Source: Alopecurus myosuroides (Eukaryota > Streptophyta > Magnoliopsida > Poales > Poaceae). Taken from it: 64,000 nucleotides of DNA. The stretch lies in NCBI GenBank assembly GCA_028641055.1, contig CM054061.1, positions 112,290,019 through 112,354,018 of the forward strand. The letters run 5' to 3'. Shown piece by piece: positions 1 through 10,889 of this stretch. Below the pieces are notes generated by a model that did not search any database, was not told where the DNA came from, and was given only the letters and a program-made list of their open reading frames with translations. The translations under genes and the position numbers were made by a program. Every line of letters begins with the position of its first letter. Position 1 is the stretch's first letter.

Positions 1-530
1 AAGGACATGTTGATCTGAAGAGGATGCTGGATGCCTTCTCCACTATTCCTGAGTGGATTTGGCACTGGAAACGCTCGTCTTGCCGGGTTGGAGTAACCCG
101 GGGGCTTGCACTTGCCAAGGCTTATTTCCCCAAGCTCGAGCTAGTGAAGCTTATGGGCGGCTTCCCAGAGTTCAAGCTTGATGGGTCCAAGTTCTCGGTG
201 AAGGATTTTCAGGCTGTCCAGAAGGAGGTCCGTTACCCGGCCAGCGTGATCGCTGACGACCTGGATGTTGATATTCTTGTTCCAGCATACGATGCTGCTG
301 GTGAAGCGATTAAGTCGGATCTTCCCGAGCCGTATGATATGCTGGCTCGGTGGAAGGAGGAAGCTGCTGCGTTGAGGGCGGAGGCTGCCAAGAAGCAAGC
401 TGAAGCCGGCTCTGCCCCCGCTACCTCAACACCGGTCGTTCCACCTCCTGCGCGGGCTGGTACTACTGATCCGGGTGCTGCTGCTACCACCAATGATGGC
501 AAGGGCAAGGCCAAGATGAATGCCGAGTGA
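1..530 (+). CDS. Antisense ORF of Tat-A, terminal exon (partial)
   Basis: The frame is open from the window edge to the stop at 528-530, so the upstream part lies outside; the ATG at 24 is probably internal. The protein starts with a compact part rich in Trp, Arg and Lys, then an Ala/Glu/Lys-rich stretch likely to be helical, then a Pro/Ala/Thr-rich tail ending with the NDGKGK motif. A similar NDGKGK tail occurs at the end of the antisense gene of Tat-B. It is transcribed towards pol, so the two genes are convergent. Antisense ORFs between integrase and the 3' LTR are known from Tat elements; their function is not established. No catalytic motif is visible. Confidence 0.6.
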   Translation, partial: GHVDLKRMLDAFSTIPEWIWHWKRSSCRVGVTRGLALAKAYFPKLELVKLMGGFPEFKLDGSKFSVKDFQAVQKEVRYPASVIADDLDVDILVPAYDAAGEAIKSDLPEPYDMLARWKEEAAALRAEAAKKQAEAGSAPATSTPVVPPPARAGTTDPGAAATTNDGKGKAKMNAE

Positions 531-1593
531 TATCTGATATCTAATGCCTCTTCTTATGCGCCGGTCGGCCAATGTGCTGTTTAAACAATTATATTTTGGG
601 TGGTGCGCCTGTGCACCTTTGATATCTTTTCACCGGGATTTTGTAATGTACGCTAAGGTCTTGATACACTCTATGCCTTTTCCGGCCTTTTTAAATTTAT
701 CCATTCTTGAACTCATCTGCTCTCGATATCCGGCTTTCTTTATTGTTCCTTTTGTGAAACTCGATTTCCGGGTCTCATGGGTGTTGACAAGCGGATTTGA
801 TTCTAAGTCCACAAGTCCCCAAGACTCGGATATTTGGGTTTTTGGAATTCTAACAAGTAAGCAATTTTTTCTCTTTTCAAGATTTCAAGTCACCCGGACC
901 CGGATCTCCAAGTCTAGGACACTTGATCTTGAAAGGAGAACGAGTTGCCTGCTGCTAAATTCACAAAGATCCCTGAGTCGTTTCACATAGGATTTGAAGT
1001 TATGCTTAATAATCGTTGAGTTTCCAGCTGTTAGCCTTGTACTCTGCATAACTTGTGGTTTAGATGACCCTTTTGACTATCTTGTACTGTAAGCCGGCTT
1101 TCGCGTGGATACCATGTTGTTACATCTATACGAAAACGTGGCCAGTCAAGCCCTGTCGGGTTTCATGGCTGACTGTAATCGTAAGTGAACAAATCATGCC
1201 ACTTTAGTGCGAGTCACATCGAGCTTAAGTAAGAATAGCCAAGAAATTTGGACTTCTTTGTCCGGTTATAAGATTGTAGCCGTACTCGTTTGCAAGTAAT
1301 CGGCCCTTATAACTCATAGGCATCATGGCCGGGTCTTTGAGTTCGTAACTGTGCTATTCAAGCGACCAGCCCCCAAGACCTAGATATACGCATCATACTG
1401 TGAGTACAGAACCTGATAATAATCATCTCTTTTCTTGATAATCACCTCTTTACTTGATATGAAAAATCTAGGTCAGCAAGCCGCCTCATTAAAACCCGTC
1501 CAGTCCCCAAGGGTACCCTGGATAGGAAAAGAGTACGTCTGAAAACATGCTGCCTGTTACATCGTTTAATTCCATATGCCAACACAATTTTTG
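531..1593. other. Non-coding spacer between the convergent 3' ends in Tat-A
   Basis: No convincing coding sequence is present; open frames here are short and lack domains. It probably holds the 3' UTRs and poly(A) regions of both the antisense gene and pol. Three copies of a G/A-rich motif (minus strand CTTGGGGACT or CTTGGGGGCT) occur at about 813-825, 1366-1380 and 1501-1510. They resemble the PPT-type motifs of the other Tat elements in the window. Confidence 0.5.
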
Positions 1594-3261
1594 CTAAGTA
1601 TAATATGGACGTAGCTGGGCCACGTTCCACGGTCTGTCTCTTTCTTGCATAGATGAAGTGGTATGAGCGGTGTCATTAACTGTGGTCGACTCTTCCCTTG
1701 CATCTATCAAGTAATATGACCCATTATGCAAATTCCGGCTTACGATAAACGGTCCTTCCCAGGGTGGTGATAACTTGTGCTTTCCTTCGTTCGACTGTAC
1801 CAGGCGCAGAACTAGGTCTCCTTCCTGGAAGGCCCGGGTTTTCACGTGCCGGCTATGATACCTTCGTAAATCCTGCTGATATATGGCTGATCTTTCCAGG
1901 GCTTGTTCCCTTTGCTCTTCTAACATATCCACGGCATCTTGCCGGGTTTTTTCATTCTCCACTTCGACGTATGCTGATACTCGTGGTGAATCATGAATAA
2001 TATCACTCGGTAGTACTGCCTCCACGCCATAGACCATGAAGAAGGGTGTCATCTGAGTAGATCTATTAGGCGTAGTATTGATACCCCAAACCACAGAAGG
2101 AAGTTCTTCGACCCATGCGCCAGCTGCCCTGATACAGGGGACTCGTAATCGTGGTTTTAATCCGCGAAGCAATTCTTGGTTTGCCCTCTCCACTTGTCCA
2201 TTGGCCTGCGGATGAGCCACTGATGCGACATCAAGCCGGATTCCATTGTTGCCACAGAACTTCTCCATCTCACCAAGGGACATGTTGGTTCCATTGTCGG
2301 TAATTATGCTGTGGGGATACCCGAACCGGTAGATAATCCTTTTCAGGAACTTGACTGCTGTGGCTGATTCGCAATTAGTGACTGGCATAACCTCAACCCA
2401 CTTGGTAAACTTATCAATAGCCACCAAAAGATGTGTCTTCTTGCATGGTGACATATGAAATGGGCCAACCATGTCCATACCCCAGACAGCGAACGGCCAA
2501 GTTAACGGGATGGTCCGTAACTCCATAGCCGGCACATGGGTTTGGCGAGCATACCTTTGACATCCGTCACACCGTGCTACCAATCGTTCCGCGTCTGCTA
2601 GAGCCGTGAGCCAGAAAAATCCGTGTCGATAAGCTTTAGCCACGAGAGATCTTGTGGACGCATGATGTCCACAGTCGCCTTCATGGATTTCCTTGAGAAT
2701 CTGTCGGCCTTCTTCTGGCGCTACGCAGCGCAAAAAGACCCCTGCTGCGCTTCTCTTATATAATTCCCCATTGATGATAGAATATCCCTTTGCTCGCCTC
2801 AAAATTTGCCTTGCTAATACCTCCTGCTGTGGTAACTCGTCTCGCGATAGGTAGGCCAAAAACGGTTCTGTCCATTCGGGAATAGTACGTACAATGGCCA
2901 CAAGTCCTGAATCCGGGTCTTGATTTGCCAATTCCTCCTCCGAGTCGGTTTTAACTGATGGTCGCCACAATTCGTCCAGGAGAACGTTAGGTGGAACCGG
3001 TTCTCTGCGCGAGCCGAGTCTAGCGAGTGCGTCGGCTGCCTCATTCTTTCTTCTGTCTATATGCTCCACCTCATACCCGGAAAAACATCCTGCAACCCTA
3101 TCAACTTCCCTGCGGTATGCTGCCATAGTTGCGTCCTTTCTATCCCAAGTTCCTGACACCTGCTGTACCACAAGGTCCGAATCTCCGAAACACCGTATCC
3201 TCTTGACGTTCATCTCCTTGGCTGCCTTTAAGCCGTGTAATAGGGCCTCATACTCGGCCAC
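1594..3261 (-). pseudogene. Tat-A pol: archaeal-type RNase H (C-terminal part) and integrase
   Basis: A 555-residue open stretch. Residues about 1-70 are the later part of the second (archaeal-type) RNase H, starting at the AEYEALLHGL motif with the GDSDLVVQQVSG strand. Residues about 190-240 carry the HHCC zinc-binding domain of integrase (CGHHAS ... CDGCQRY). The DDE triad is visible as GMDMVGPF, IITDNGTN and NGQVERAN. The C-terminal domain contains the GDLVLRLV and PPWEGPFIV motifs. The integrase is the best preserved part of Tat-A. The N-terminal strands of the RNase H, including the first catalytic Asp in FDGS, are absent (see the next segment). Confidence 0.85.
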
Positions 3262-3304
3262 GTTGTTGGAACAGTCAAAGTGAATTTGTAGTACGTAACT
3301 TAAT

Positions 3305-3748
3305 TTATCTCCTTGGGTGCATGATCCATGACTCGGAGTTTGGAACCGTTGTAGTCATGCCTGTATGTGTCCAGTCGTTAACGAAATCAATTAAGGCTTG
3401 AGATTTGATTGCTGACCTGGGTTCGTAGTTGATGTGATAATCCCCCATCTCTATCGCCCATTTGGCTATTCTTCCTGTCGCGTCCGAGTTTCTGATGATA
3501 TCCGACATTGGTATTGAACTAACCACTGTTATGGGGTGTTCTTGGAAATACGGCTTCAATTTCCGGCTAGCCATAAAGACCCCGAACACCAACTTTTGCC
3601 AATGCGGATAGCGCTGCTTTGCTTCTGATAATACCTCGCTGACGTAATAAACCGGTCTCTGGACCGGGTAACCCTTCCCATCCTCTTTGCTCTCCACAAC
3701 AACTACTGCACTGACGGCTAGGGGGCCGGCTGCCACGTATAGCAACAT
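3305..3748 (-). pseudogene. Tat-A pol: connection/first RNase H
   Basis: A 147-residue open stretch in the same frame as the RT segment, from which it is separated by an in-frame TGA at 3851-3853. It shows the RPVYYVSEVLSEAKQRYPH and KLKPYFQEHPITVV motifs typical of the degenerate Gypsy RNase H in Tat elements. It ends at WIMH, where family members continue directly into the second RNase H with FDGS. Here the reading changes to a short unrelated tail and a stop, and the AEYEALL part resumes in another frame. I infer a small deletion that removed the first catalytic strand. Confidence 0.75.
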
Positions 3749-3850
3749 AGGTTCTTTAGGACCCGGGGCCGCTAGTACTGGTGCTTCAGATAACTGTTTC
3801 TTTAGTGCCTCAAACGCCTCATCCGCCTCTTGATCCCATACGAATTTATC

Positions 3851-4498
3851 TCACTTCCTCAAGAGCCGGTACAAGGGTATTGCTTTTTCTCCGAGCCTGG
3901 ATATGAATCGGCTCAAGGCTGCTACGCAGCCCGTGAGCTTTTGAACATGCTTCAAATTTTCCGGTTTTTTCAGACTCTGGATGGCCTTGATTTTATCCGG
4001 GTTTGCCTCGATTCCTCTCTCGGAAACGATAAAGCCGAGTAATTTCCCGGCTAGAACTCCGAACACGCACTTTGTCGGGTTAAGCTTCATCTGATACCTC
4101 CTCAAGTTTTTGAACGTCTCCTTTAGATCATCGATAAATGTCTCCGCCTTCCTGGTCTTGATGACCACATCATCCACATAGGCATGGACGTTGCGTCCAA
4201 TTTGGTCCTCGAAGCACTTTTGAATACACCTTTGGTAAGTTGCGCCGGCGTTCTTCAATCCAAACGTCATAGTTTTATAACAGAAGGCCCCAAAAGGGGT
4301 TATGAATGATGTTTTCTCCCAATCCTCCCTCTTGAGCTTAATCTGATGATACCCGGAATATGCGTCCAGAAAGCATAATAGATCGCTTCCAGCTACTGCG
4401 TCTATAATCTGATCTATCCTTGGTAGCGCGAACGGATCCTTTGGGCAATGTTTGTTGAGACTCGTAAAATCAATGCACATCCTCCACTCATTGGTCAT
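3851..4498 (-). pseudogene. Tat-A pol: reverse transcriptase core
   Basis: A 215-residue fragment covering most RT blocks: WRMCIDFTSLNKHCPKDPF, LDAYSGYHQI, the TFGLKNAGATYQR block and the catalytic box as YVDD. It overlaps the upstream segment in a different frame. Two frame changes lie between about 4500 and 4570, because the expected block before WRMCIDF is readable only in a third frame. It terminates at a TGA where the sequence continues in frame into the RNase H segment. Confidence 0.8.
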
Positions 4499-5718
4499 TT
4501 TTCATCACTAGAACTGGGTTTGCCAACCAATCCGGGTGAAATACTTCCATGATAAAGCCGAGCGATCTCTTCGCCTATAGCCTTCCTTCTTTCCTCATTC
4601 ATTTTCCTCAAACCCTGCTTCACTGGCCTGGACTTGGGATCTACATGCAAACTGTGCTCGGCCAGCTCTGTAGGGATACCCGGCATGTCGCTAGGTGTCC
4701 AGGCGAACACGTCTGCATTTGAACGAATAAACTCCACAAGTGCCTTCTCCTGCTCTTTTCCCAAATTGGACCCTATGGTAAATTGCTTAGTGGAATCACC
4801 TTCGACAAAATCTATCTTCTTGGTGTCTTGCGCTGCCTTGAATTTTGCTCTCTCATCCTCAGTATTCGGCGTTTTCAAGGCTGTTCTATCATCCGGATTT
4901 ACTTGAGACCGGTAATATTCGAGTTCTTCCTTTCTGCACGCTTGCTCGGCCATTACTGAATCTCCTTCATCACACTCAGCCGCTATATCCCGGTTCCCAT
5001 GTATGGTGATAGTCTGTTTAGGACCCGGGATCTTTAGCTGCAAATACACATAACACGGCCTAGCCATGAATTTAGCATAAGCCGGTCTTCCAAACAGCGC
5101 GTGATAAGGACTGCGCAATTTGACCACCTCGAACGTGAGCCACTCAACTCGATAATTATCCGTCGATTCTCCGAAAGCAACTTCCAAGGTGATCTTTCCC
5201 TCGGGGCTCGCCGAGTGACCCGGCACGATCCCATGAAAGATTGTCGAACTTTTCTGTAACTGGGACTCTTTGAGACTCATCCGTAAGAAGGTTTCCCAAT
5301 AAAGGATGTTGATGCTACTTCCACCGTCCATCAAGACCCTTTTCAGTTCGTAACCATTAACCTGTGGAGCAACCACTAATGCCAAGACTCCTGGACGCTC
5401 TACTCTTTCCGGATGATCTCTTCTACTCCACGTTACCTCTTGTTCCGCCCATCTAAGGTATCCCGGCGCATCCGAGGAAACCGAGTTTACCACTTGCTTT
5501 GATGTCTCTTTGTTCCTGCTAGAAGTTCCTGTAGTATGCACATGATATTGTCCCTTTAAATCAGGCGTACGTACCATACCGATGAAGATGTTGATCCGGC
5601 CGATCGTCACCGTAGATCCGGACTCGAGGTGATCCGACTCTGGCCCCCAGCCGGAATCGTCCACCATCTTTTCTCCTTTGTGGTCGATGTAGATCTCGCC
5701 CACGACAAGATTCTCCAT
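4495..5718 (-). pseudogene. Tat-A leader fused to protease; gag missing
   Basis: From the first internal ATG after the PBS (5718), the frame codes for a leader peptide and then passes, with no gag between them, into the retropepsin-like protease region. The active-site motif is VLMDGGSSINILY. The LFGRPAYAKFMA block that follows is the usual flap and helix of Tat proteases. A complete Tat-B copy in this window has over 1.6 kb of gag at this place, so the gap is probably an internal deletion. The C-terminal 40 or so residues are out of frame with RT. Confidence 0.7.
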
Positions 5719-5763
5719 GTTCTTCCGAGCTTCTCCCGTGATGTAAACACCTTTGGACGCAGG

Positions 5764-5782
5764 CCCCACGGTGGGCGCCAAC
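5764..5782 (-). other. Primer-binding site of Tat-A
   Basis: Directly next to the LTR, the minus strand reads GTTGGCGCCCACCGTGGGG. The same 19 bases occupy the same place in Tat-B (23559-23577). TGGCGCC starts are typical of Tat PBSs. The matching tRNA was not identified here. Confidence 0.75.
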
Positions 5783-6258
5783 TGTCGTGGGATAATCACG
5801 GCAGACGTTACCGGGGGTAACTGATCTTGGGGCAAGACGACACAGGTGTTTGGGAGAGGGTTTAGCTCAGAGGAAAACATGATGCAACTCGATCTGGTAG
5901 CCGGCAATCAAAGTCGCCAAGTCTCCGATCTTGATATAATAACTCAACTCTGGGGTTACACTAGATGCTCGATATCAGGCGATATTGCTAGGGTTCTTAG
6001 ATCTCCAACAACTACTCCTAGGGGTCGGTTTATAAAGCACCCGTACCCCCTGGCTTACCCTCCAAGGCGCACCCTGGATCCTACCCGGACACGGCGCACA
6101 AACCCTAACTTTCCTTTAACCATAACCCACAATCCGGGTTACTGGGCCTACAGACTTGGGCCTTCCAAAAGTTTCTTTATCCTTAGCCGGATCCTGCACA
6201 GCGTCCTTTGGGCCGGGTTACTCCTTGGAGTTTGGCCTACCGGGTTATTATCCCTCCA
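5783..6258 (-). repeat. 5' LTR of Tat-A
   Basis: On the plus strand it begins TGTCGTGG next to the PBS. Its most likely end is the CA at 6257-6258, after which chromovirus RT coding sequence starts. That gives about 476 bp with TG...CA ends. The partner LTR is outside the window, so the right edge is inferred from the change in content. The next five bases, TCAGT, would be the target duplication if this edge is correct. Confidence 0.65.
6029..6036 (-). promoter_or_regulatory. TATA box in the Tat-A LTR
   Basis: TTTATAAA on the minus strand lies about 245 bp upstream of the PBS, as expected for the retroelement promoter. Confidence 0.5.
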
Positions 6259-7416
6259 TCAGTTTCTGAATTCCCTGACGTCTTTCCAGAAGAATTGCCA
6301 AGGATGCCTCCGGACAGAGCAGTTGAGTTCGTGATCGAGCTTGAACCAGGTACTGCTCCAATCTCTAAGCATCCATACAAGATAGCTCCTCCTGAACTGA
6401 AGTTGTTGAAGGAGCAAATCGATATGTACATGGACAAAGGTTACATTCAGCCTAGTTCCTCGGCTTGGGGTTGCCCAACTCTGTTCGTGGCCAAGAAGGA
6501 TCAAACAAAGAGACTCGTTGTTGACTATCGTCCTCTTAACGAGAAAACCATCAAGAACAAGTATCCAATTCCTCGTATCGATGATCTTTTTGATCAACTT
6601 GCTGGAGCCTCAATATTCTCAAAGTTGGACTTGAGGATGGGTTACCATCAGATAAAGATCAGAAAGGAAGATATTCCAAAGACAGCCTTCACCACTCGCT
6701 ACGGTCTATATGAATACACCGTCATGTCCTTTGGTCTCACCAATGCACCGACGACCTTCTCTCGACTCATGAATTCTGTCTTCCATGAATACCTCGACAA
6801 GTTCGTTGTGGTATATCTTGATGATATTCTTGTCTACTCAAAATCCGAGGAAGAGCATGAAGAACATCTTCGTCTCACTCTCATGAAACTCCGCGAGCAT
6901 CGTCTCTATGCCAAATACTCCAAATGTGAGTTCTGGATTTTAGAAGTTGCCTACCTTGGTCATATCATCTCTGCCAAGGGCATAGCCATTGAACCAGAAA
7001 AGGTTAAGGCAATTGTTGATTGGAAACCTCCTAAGACGGTGAAGCAAGTCAGAAGTTTTCTTGGCTTGGCTGGCTATTGTCGTCGTTTCGTCCAAAACTT
7101 CTCCAAGATTGCCAAACCACTCACTGATCTCACGAAGAAGGACAAGAAGTTCGTTTGGTCTCCACAATGTGATGAAAGTTTCAATCTCCTCAAGACTAAA
7201 CTCACTTCTACACCAATTTTGGTTGGCCCATATACTACCAAACCTTTCGAGATATTCTGTGATGCATCTCTCCAAGGTCTAGGAGCAGTTCTTATGCAAG
7301 AACGTCAAGTTGTGGCCTATGCTTCACGTCAGTTGAACACCCATGAGCAAAATTATCCCACTCATGACCTTGAACTTGCAGCAGTTGTGTTTGCCCTCAC
7401 GAAATGGAGGCAATAG
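6259..7416 (+). pseudogene. Chromovirus pol: reverse transcriptase and start of RNase H
   Basis: The frame enters at [12 protein letters not shown], the standard linker between protease and RT in this lineage. RT blocks follow: [24 protein letters not shown], the [15 protein letters not shown] block and the catalytic [11 protein letters not shown]. RNase H starts with [16 protein letters not shown]. The frame stops at a TAG (7414-7416) in the RNase H just after KWRQ, and the same frame continues for 554 residues. This is a single nonsense change inside a conserved domain, so the copy could not make full pol. Confidence 0.9.
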
Positions 7417-9126
7417 TTGTTGGGTAACCGCACTGAAATCTTTTCCGATCATAAGAGTCTGAAATACATCTTCACTCAACCAGATCTAAACCTCAGGCAA
7501 AGGAGATGGATTGAAAAGATTAAAGACTTTGATATCGCCATTTCTTACACTCCAGGCAAGGCTAATGTTATGGCCGATGCTCTCAGTCGCAAGTCGTATT
7601 GCAATAATCTCATGATCATGGAAAGCCAACCTCCTCTTCACGAAGAATTCCAGAAGCTGAATCTTGGTCTTGTTCCTCAAGGTTATCTTGCAAGCTTGAC
7701 AGCCAGCCCAACTCTCGAGGATAAGATTCGTTCTGAACAATTTCGTGATGCTGAAATCAAGAAGATGGTAGAACACATCAAAGAAGGCGAGGAGAAATTC
7801 AAGTCCTTCTCAATTGATGACAAGGGAACTGTGTTCTTCGAAGGACGCATTGCAGTTCCTAAGATTCAAAGTCTCAAAGATGTTATTCTAAAGGAGGCTC
7901 ATGAAACTCCTCTCTCCATCCACCCTGGAAGTACAAAGATGTACCAGGATCTTAAGACACTGTACCGGTGGCCTGTCATGAAACGTGAAATTGCTCAATA
8001 CGTTTCTGAATGCGACGTTTGTCAACGTGTTAAGGCAGTCCATCAGAAAACAGCCGGTCTTCTCCAACCTCTTAAAATCCCTGAGTGGAAGTGGGACATG
8101 ATTGAAATGGACTTCGTCACTGGTTTTCCAAAGTCTAAGAAGGGCAACGATGCAATCTTCGTTGTCATTGATCGTCTCACTAAAGTAGCTCACTTCTTTG
8201 CTGTCAAAGAAACTATCTCAGCTAGCCAGTTAGCAGAGCTCTACACAACAAAGATTGTTTCTCTTCATGGTGTTCCTTTGGAAATAAGCTCAGACCGTGG
8301 AAGCATATTCACTTCTCATTTCTGGAAGAGTTTCCAAGATGCATTGGGCACCAAACTTCTGTTCAGCACAACTTATCATCCTCAGTCTCAAGGGCAAGTC
8401 GAAAGAGTCAATCAGATTCTCGAGGATATGCTCACAGCATGTGGTCTCTCCTTTGGCATGAAATGGGAGGATTGTCTTCCATATGCTGAATTCTCCTACA
8501 ACAACAGCTTCCAGGCAAGCCTAGGCATGGCACCATTTGAAGCACTCTATGGCCGCAGATGCAGGAGTCCAATCAATTGGTATGGAGCTGGTGAACGTTC
8601 ACTCTTAGGCCCCGACATTGTTAAGGAAGCCGAAGAGAAAGTTCGCATCATTCATGACAATCTCAAGATTGCTCAGTCTCGTCAGAAAAGCTACTATGAC
8701 AGCAAGCACAGGGACATGGTCTATGCTCCTGGTGACAAAGCATATCTCCGTGTAAATCCCCTCAGAGGCACTCATCGTTTTGGTGTGAAAGGAAAGCTAG
8801 CACCAAGATACATTGGTCCTTTCAACATTCTCTCAAGGCGTGCGGAAAATGCCTATCGTCTTGAACTTCCAGAAAAACTATCCAAGGTGCACGATGTGTT
8901 TCATGTGTCACAGCTCAAGAAGTGTTTCAAAGATCCAGATCGTGCAGTTGATCTCTCTTATGAGGAGCACCCTATTCAAATTCTCGATGAGACCGTTCGT
9001 AAGACTCGCAACAAGAGCACCAAGTTCTTGAAAGTGCAATGGTCGCATCTTTCCGATAAAGAAGCAACGTGGGAGACCTAAGAGGATCTTCGAAAGAAGT
9101 ATCCGGACCTTTTCATTTCTCAGTAG
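7417..9126 (+). pseudogene. Chromovirus pol: rest of RNase H, integrase, chromodomain
   Basis: In frame with the RT part. It begins with the RNase H motif [13 protein letters not shown], then [13 protein letters not shown]. The integrase has the His/Cys domain ending CDVCQRVK, and the catalytic triad as [18 protein letters not shown] and SQGQVERVN. The GPFNILSR and [12 protein letters not shown] motifs follow. The tail, around [10 protein letters not shown] and LKVQWSH, is a chromodomain, a histone-reader fold used for target choice in this clade. A TAA at 9079-9081 cuts it after ATWET; the frame continues 14 codons to the normal stop at 9124-9126. Confidence 0.9.
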
Positions 9127-9149
9127 GAATCTCGGGGCGCAATTCCTTC

Positions 9150-9163
9150 AAGGGGGGGCGTTT
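9150..9163 (+). other. Polypurine tract of the chromovirus
   Basis: AAGGGGGGGCGTTT immediately precedes the TG of the 3' LTR, as expected for plus-strand priming. Confidence 0.75.
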
Positions 9164-9305
9164 TGTAACATCCCAAGTATGAAAACACCCCTAGAATGTT
9201 TGTTTCTTGCTTTATTATTTTTGCATCATGGCATCTTAATCATTGCAATTGTTTTCCTTTTTGTTTGCATCTGTTTTCCTTTGTTTTCACAATTGAAATT
9301 CAAAC
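9164..9305 (+). repeat. Chromovirus 3' LTR, first part
   Basis: It starts TGTAACATCCC after the PPT. It is cut at 9305 by Tat-B; the last five bases, CAAAC, are the left copy of the target duplication. The LTR resumes after 24478. Confidence 0.85.
9301..9305. repeat. Target site duplication of Tat-B, left copy
   Basis: CAAAC directly precedes the TGTCG end of Tat-B and is repeated directly after its other end (24474-24478). Confidence 0.9.
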
Positions 9306-10201
9306 TGTCGTGGTGGTGTCACGGCAGATGCCATAGGATGGCTAAAGATGTGGGGACGAAGGACGCTGGAGGTGCTCGGGGAGGGATCACGCGACGAGTA
9401 GCCGCGTGAGGTAAGAACAGAACAATGCAAACAACACGATCTACCCAGGTTCAGGGCCCTCGTGAGGAGGTAAAACCCCTACTCCTGCCTTTCTTTGTGT
9501 ATTCTGGTGTCTCACCGAGTAGCCACAGTACAATGTTCTTGCTACCGAGTAGCCACTCTTCTCTCTAAATGATGAACTAGGTCAAGACTCTAGGGTTTCC
9601 TCCTGTTCTAGCATGCGATCTAGGTCACGATGTGTTCGATCCTCACGCAGGAGGCGGCGGGGCACCTTATATACCTGGTGCCCAGCCGGATACGTCCAAA
9701 TACGGAAAAGTGTCGACATAGTGTGCACATTGTCCTTCTTCCGAGTTCCCGCTGACAGCTTTGGTTCCTAATCTTGGCTGCATCCGGAAAGTCGTTGGGC
9801 AAAACCAAGGGGACAGACTGGTATCACTGTGCCAAACACAGAGTAGGGCCCCCTTATCCTGCGACCGCCTGCTTCCATGCTGTCACTGTCAGACAGGCCG
9901 GTCCCAGATGAACAGTAGTTTGAATAGTGCCAAGTACGGACCCAGGATACGCGGGATCCTGTGTCAGAACGGCTCCTTTGACTTCTGGCCCGAGTAGGTT
10001 CCCGCCAATTTTACTCGGGCCAACTCTTCTACTCGAATGGACAGAACTTGATTGGTATCTCCTTCTGGTCATCTTGAAGTGAGACCGAGTAGCAGTCGAC
10101 CGGGTAGCAAGTACCGGGTAGGCGGCTACTCGACCAAACTTCTCTTCTGACAGTTGCCTTTATCACTTGCCTTTACCCTACTCGGGGGTAACCCCCCGAC
10201 A
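9306..10201 (-). repeat. 3' LTR of Tat-B
   Basis: 896 bp, TGTCG...CGACA. It is nearly identical to 23578-24473, with about eight substitutions seen. It contains many copies of the octamer CCGAGTAG or its complement. Confidence 0.95.
9667..9674 (-). promoter_or_regulatory. TATA box in the Tat-B 3' LTR
   Basis: GTATATAA on the minus strand. The same box is at 23939-23946 in the 5' LTR, where it would drive gag-pol. Confidence 0.5.
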
Positions 10202-10213
10202 GCAGTCCCCGAA
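10202..10213 (-). other. Polypurine tract of Tat-B
   Basis: The minus strand reads TTCGGGGACTGC directly before the TG of the 3' LTR. The core CGGGGACTGC recurs many times inside the element, notably in the array at 18043-18190. Confidence 0.65.
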
Positions 10214-10728
10214 GCTGGTAGAGTCTCGCGAACTCGTTCACTAGGCCCTGCCAGCTTAAAACCAATCTTCGCAACAACACCTTTGAACTTCAAGATGCCG
10301 AGTAAAACCTCCGAGTAGCACTCTGGAAAGTACCTTGGGTCTCCTTTTTTCCTAATAGGGCTAGTTTCCTTCTCTGCGTCTGAGTAAAAGGACTTAGAGA
10401 ATTTCTCAAGCAGAGCCTCTGCAGCACAGAGCACAATCTAGCCTTCCGTGCAGCAACTGGACACGTGTCGAGCATCCGCGACCCTGACGTCTCGTTGCCC
10501 AGGACACAACGTGCCACGCGCCCAGTTTTCATGGGGCGGGCCCACCGGCTCGTCATGTCCCATCAAGCGCAGTAATAGCCCATGATCTGGTCGTGGGATC
10601 AATTGTGGCCGTTACGCGCGCGTCCCGCGCTTGTGTGCATTTCTAACCGGCCACAGACCCCACCACACGAGAATTATGGCCACGATCGATCCCACTACCC
10701 CGATGGTAACGGTAATCTGAGGCGAGGG

Positions 10729-10736
10729 TATAAATA
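10729..10736 (+). promoter_or_regulatory. TATA box of the Tat-B antisense gene
   Basis: TATAAATA lies 154 bp upstream of the ATG at 10890 and is followed by a C/T-rich leader typical of plant 5' UTRs. The stretch 10214-10889 contains no other coding sequence. It appears to be a promoter region lying outside the LTR, so the antisense gene need not rely on LTR transcription. Confidence 0.6.
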
Positions 10737-10889
10737 CCCCCACCGGTAACTTCCTCTTCTCCCACCTCCGTACTTTCCTCTTTCGCCTCTCTGTTTCTTC
10801 TCCGCCGCCGCGCAACTCTTTGCGCCGCCGCGGACTCGTTTCCTCCACAAAATTCTTTCCAATCTTCCACCACCTTCTCGCTCGCCGCC

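Larger units (their letters stand above)
1..6258 (-). mobile_element. Tat-lineage Ty3/Gypsy retrotransposon, right part (Tat-A)
   Basis: The minus strand reads, from right to left, LTR, PBS, leader, protease, reverse transcriptase, RNase H, an archaeal-type second RNase H and integrase. The second RNase H upstream of integrase and an antisense ORF beyond integrase mark the Tat branch. The 3' LTR lies left of the window. No gag is present, and pol has several frameshifts and stops, so the copy is dead. Its right border meets chromovirus coding sequence directly, so it most likely inserted into that element. The target duplication cannot be verified without the left flank. Confidence 0.85.

Noticed and set aside
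544..990. 148-codon plus-strand ORF after the antisense gene
   Set aside because: Composition is that of non-coding DNA (Phe/Leu/Ser/Arg-rich), there is no match to the corresponding region of Tat-B, and it lies in the presumed 3' UTR.
5846..6334. 162-codon plus-strand ORF across the Tat-A LTR and the chromovirus border
   Set aside because: It spans the junction of two elements, runs in the wrong frame for RT and has no domain.
6259..9126. Intact, active chromovirus pol
   Set aside because: Two nonsense codons (7414 and 9079), the first inside the RNase H domain, argue against activity, even though RT and integrase motifs are intact.
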